Shown here in pieces: positions 62,075-64,000 of a stretch of 64,000 nt of DNA; position 1 is the stretch's first letter, and every line of letters begins with the position of its first letter. This stretch comes from Pelosinus propionicus DSM 13327 (GTDB lineage Bacteria > Bacillota > Negativicutes > DSM-13327), in the NCBI RefSeq assembly GCF_900114615.1, contig NZ_FOTS01000001.1:1-64000 (forward strand), in the 5' to 3' direction. The notes beneath the pieces are model-generated. The model did no database searches and was not told where the DNA came from. It saw nothing but the letters and a program-made list of their open reading frames with translations. The position numbers and the translations under genes were made by a program.

Positions 62075-62941
62075 ATGAATCAGCGAGAAATAAAACGTAT
62101 TTTAGGATATTTTGCAGGATTATTCTTGTTTTTTGCCCCTTTTGCTTATTACCAGAAAACACTTTCTGTTTGGTTAGGCGGCTCTCAAGCATCTGATATT
62201 CATAGTTTTTGTTTGCGCATTCCGTTATTGAATGTGTTAACAGGACAAAGTATTGAGATATTCAATGTCGGCATTATTTCTTTATTATTATTGGTCAGCG
62301 CGGCTTTTTTCCTAGGTCCTTTCTTTTGCGCCCACCTTTGCGCGAGTGGTGCGTTACCTGAATATCTTAGCCGTTTGATGCCAAAGCGGTTTAAAATCGA
62401 TTGGCAACGTTCAGTAAATCCAGTTCCCATACGATATGGATTTTTTGTAGGGTATCTGCTTTCGCCTTTTTTGGCTGGTTCGATAGCGTGTGCGCTTTGT
62501 AACTATAGTTTTATGGAAAGGCTGATTGTTGGCGGGGTACAAGGCGATATCGGTCCTTTGGGCTCTACTGCCATTATTACAGCTATTTTATGGCTGGGGA
62601 TCTTTGGTGTTATGGCTAAAGGAGGACGGGGATTTTGCAGTTATTTATGCCCTGTTGGAGCGCTGCAAAGTGCTGTACATAGTGTGGGTGCTCGATTTCG
62701 ATTTACTTATAAATTACGCTTTATCCCAAGCAAATGTGTGAATTGCAAACAGTGCGTAAAAAAATGTCCAATGGGTGCTCTTAGTCATAAGGATGGTATT
62801 TTATCTTATGAAGTATATAATTGTATTACTTGCGGACAATGCGCTGGGGTTTGTGCAAAAAACGCTCTTGCCTATGGCACCGGCGAAAGTGGCTGGCAAA
62901 AAGAGAATGCTGGAGAGCCAGAGCTGGAGTTAGTAAAATGA
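62075..62941 (+). CDS. NapH/CcoG-like membrane polyferredoxin
   Basis: 288 residues. About five membrane segments, two CxxxCxxGA motifs (FFCAHLCASGALP near 88 and FCSYLCPVGALQS near 190), then two ferredoxin motifs, CVNCKQCVKKCP near 227 and CITCGQCAGVCAKNAL near 250, the latter with Ala in place of the usual Pro. Such proteins pass electrons from quinol or other membrane donors. In this locus it could supply electrons for the nitrogenase-like enzyme; that is an inference from shared leader control. Confidence 0.88.
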   Translation: MNQREIKRILGYFAGLFLFFAPFAYYQKTLSVWLGGSQASDIHSFCLRIPLLNVLTGQSIEIFNVGIISLLLLVSAAFFLGPFFCAHLCASGALPEYLSRLMPKRFKIDWQRSVNPVPIRYGFFVGYLLSPFLAGSIACALCNYSFMERLIVGGVQGDIGPLGSTAIITAILWLGIFGVMAKGGRGFCSYLCPVGALQSAVHSVGARFRFTYKLRFIPSKCVNCKQCVKKCPMGALSHKDGILSYEVYNCITCGQCAGVCAKNALAYGTGESGWQKENAGEPELELVK

Positions 62942-63156
62942 AGGAAAAGATCAAGTCTTTAGGAGTTGGGGTGAGTGCGGCGGCGATATCCATGGTTCCC
63001 AGTTTCGTGCCCGCAGCCAGTGCTGTCTGTACCGGTGTATGCGGCTCTTGTGGCGGTGGTTGTGCTGGTTTGATCGTAGGATTGGGGGCTGGAGGATTAA
63101 TTCTTCTGACTAAACTGCAAAATGATAAAAAAGAAAAAGTAGATGACCAGGAGTAG
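62938..63156 (+). CDS. Small Cys/Gly-rich membrane protein
   Basis: 72 residues from ATG 62938, overlapping the polyferredoxin stop (ATGA). It has an N-terminal export-like segment (VSAAAISMVPSFVPAASA), a cluster VCTGVCGSCGGGC with four Cys, a glycine-rich hydrophobic helix (AGLIVGLGAGGLILL) and a charged tail. The cysteines may hold a metal centre next to the membrane ferredoxin. I know no characterised homologue. Confidence 0.7.
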   Translation: MKEKIKSLGVGVSAAAISMVPSFVPAASAVCTGVCGSCGGGCAGLIVGLGAGGLILLTKLQNDKKEKVDDQE

Positions 63157-63176
63157 TAATAAGGGGATTTGAAAGT

Positions 63177-63755
63177 ATGAAAGTAAAACAAGTTTTTTCA
63201 GCATACAATTTTCAAGAAAGAAATTCTTTGTGTAATCGTTATTGCTCAGCATGCGGTGAAAAATGTGTAAAAAAAGAAGCGGGTGGGAGAGAAAGAGAGA
63301 GTTGCCCTGCATGTGGCTTTGTTCATTATGAGAACCCTTCGCCAGCGGTATCCGTCTTGTTGGTAAAGGATGAAAAAGTGCTTTTAGGCAAACGAGCTCA
63401 TGGCAGCTTTAAAGAAGGGTTATGGTGTTTGCCTTGTGGATTTATTGAATTTGATGAAGATTTTCTAACAGCTGCAAGACGGGAAGTTCAGGAAGAAACA
63501 GGTCTTATTAGTGAGATCGAATCAATTATTAGCGTAATGTCTAATTATTTAACCCCTAATTTACATACCTTAGTAGTTGTTTTAGTAGCTCATGTTATTG
63601 GTGGAGAACTTTGCCCTGGTGATGATTTGGATGAAGTCCAGTGGTTTCCTTTTTCAGGAGTACTGCCTCAAATGGCCTTTGAAGCAGATGAGAACATTAT
63701 CGCAAGATATTGGAATACCAGAATTAAGGGGATACCTGTAGATGAAGATTTTTGA
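63177..63755 (+). CDS. Nudix hydrolase with zinc ribbon
   Basis: 192 residues. N-terminal zinc ribbon (YCSACG and CPACGFVHYENP) resembling NudC-type Nudix proteins, followed by the Nudix box: G(5)E(7)RE-x-x-EE-x-G within GFIEFDEDFLTAARREVQEE. Likely cleaves a nucleoside diphosphate-linked compound such as NADH or ADP-ribose. It is 20 bases after the previous gene and may belong to that unit. Confidence 0.85.
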   Translation: MKVKQVFSAYNFQERNSLCNRYCSACGEKCVKKEAGGRERESCPACGFVHYENPSPAVSVLLVKDEKVLLGKRAHGSFKEGLWCLPCGFIEFDEDFLTAARREVQEETGLISEIESIISVMSNYLTPNLHTLVVVLVAHVIGGELCPGDDLDEVQWFPFSGVLPQMAFEADENIIARYWNTRIKGIPVDEDF

Positions 63756-63845
63756 AATCGATTGCATATAGTTAATCAAAATCGTATATATTGATTGTTA
63801 GGTATAATCTATATCTGAAGAAGTAAAATAAAAAGCAAAGATCTA

Positions 63846-63874
63846 TTGACAGAATGTATATAGTCGTTTATAAT
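63846..63874 (+). promoter_or_regulatory. Promoter for the gene beyond the window
   Basis: TTGACA at 63846-63851, a 17-base spacer and TATAAT at 63869-63874. It leads into leader motif 6. Confidence 0.75.
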
Positions 63875-63918
63875 TCGAAAAAAGAGATAGTACTTTTAAA
63901 AAGCTAATAACAAGAACT

Positions 63919-63982
63919 TGCTGACTGGATAAACTAGAGGCAGATTTTTTCATTTTTGAAAACTTCTGCCTCTAATTTTATT
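63919..63982 (+). promoter_or_regulatory. Leader motif 6 at the right edge
   Basis: CTGA at 63921-63924, stem CTGG/CTAG (one G-U pair) with loop ATAAA, then AGGC inside AGAGGCAGA, which opens a terminator closed by TCTGCCTCT and ATTTTATT. The regulated gene is outside the window. Confidence 0.7.
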
Positions 63983-64000
63983 TCTATTTATTTTAGAAAG

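Overview
The window reads as a chromosomal segment of a low-GC, spore-former-lineage Firmicute. The gene content (T-box and lysine riboswitch control, RNase J, bacteriohemerythrin, HD-GYP, mglBAC, an iron-sulfur serine dehydratase, nitrogenase-type genes, many TTG/GTG starts) fits an anaerobic member of the Negativicutes such as the Sporomusaceae. That placement is an inference from content, not a search result. No tRNA, rRNA or CRISPR array was seen.

Layout. 1-331: end of an IS1182-like element. 398-3251: small unknown proteins, a formate/nitrite-type channel and an M20 carbamoyl-amidohydrolase. 3573-16428: an aromatic amino acid block with aroD and aroK on +, aroC and aroF on - behind an aromatic-rich leader peptide and terminator, and then a Trp T-box followed by trpD-F-C-B-A-E-G, pheA and a GNAT gene. 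16519-23851: DUF4931 protein, LysR/MFS divergent pair, ECF sigma factor, small cysteine-rich proteins, DMT transporter, bacteriohemerythrin and a DUF457-type membrane protein. 24034-25727: amino acid permease under a lysine riboswitch. 25861-35393: histidine kinase, RNase J, HD-GYP protein, chemoreceptor, glycolate/lactate oxidase pair glcD-glcF and a NarL-type regulator. 35674-42513: serine dehydratase, RidA, Lgt, TlpA/CcdA, a response regulator-phosphatase and an aldo-keto reductase. 42866-49235: galactose use (galK, ROK regulator, mglBAC).

The most interesting part is 50657-63982. It holds two complete nitrogenase-like alpha/beta pairs in opposite gene order (alpha1-beta1 at 50822-53655, beta2-alpha2 at 55610-58474), a minimal NifB, a protein with two DUF2292-like repeats, cysteine synthase, a MetN-like ATPase without room for a NIL sensor domain, MetI, a NapH-like membrane ferredoxin module and a Nudix hydrolase. 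Alpha2 keeps both a cofactor-type Cys and a His aligned with the cofactor His of NifD. Alpha1 has Asn in place of the His, as NifE does. The simplest reading is one catalytic complex (alpha2/beta2), one cofactor scaffold (alpha1/beta1) and a cofactor-core synthase (NifB). The sulfur genes suggest a sulfur substrate, possibly C-S bond reduction related to methylthio-alkane reductases, rather than N2. No NifH-like reductase is in the window.

Six copies of one short RNA motif (CTGA, a covarying 3-4 bp hairpin, then AGGC that enters an intrinsic terminator stem) lie before every transcription unit of this block, twice in tandem before beta2-alpha2, and once at the right edge before a gene outside the window. 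This looks like a locus-wide family of attenuators or small riboswitches. I do not recognise it as a described class.
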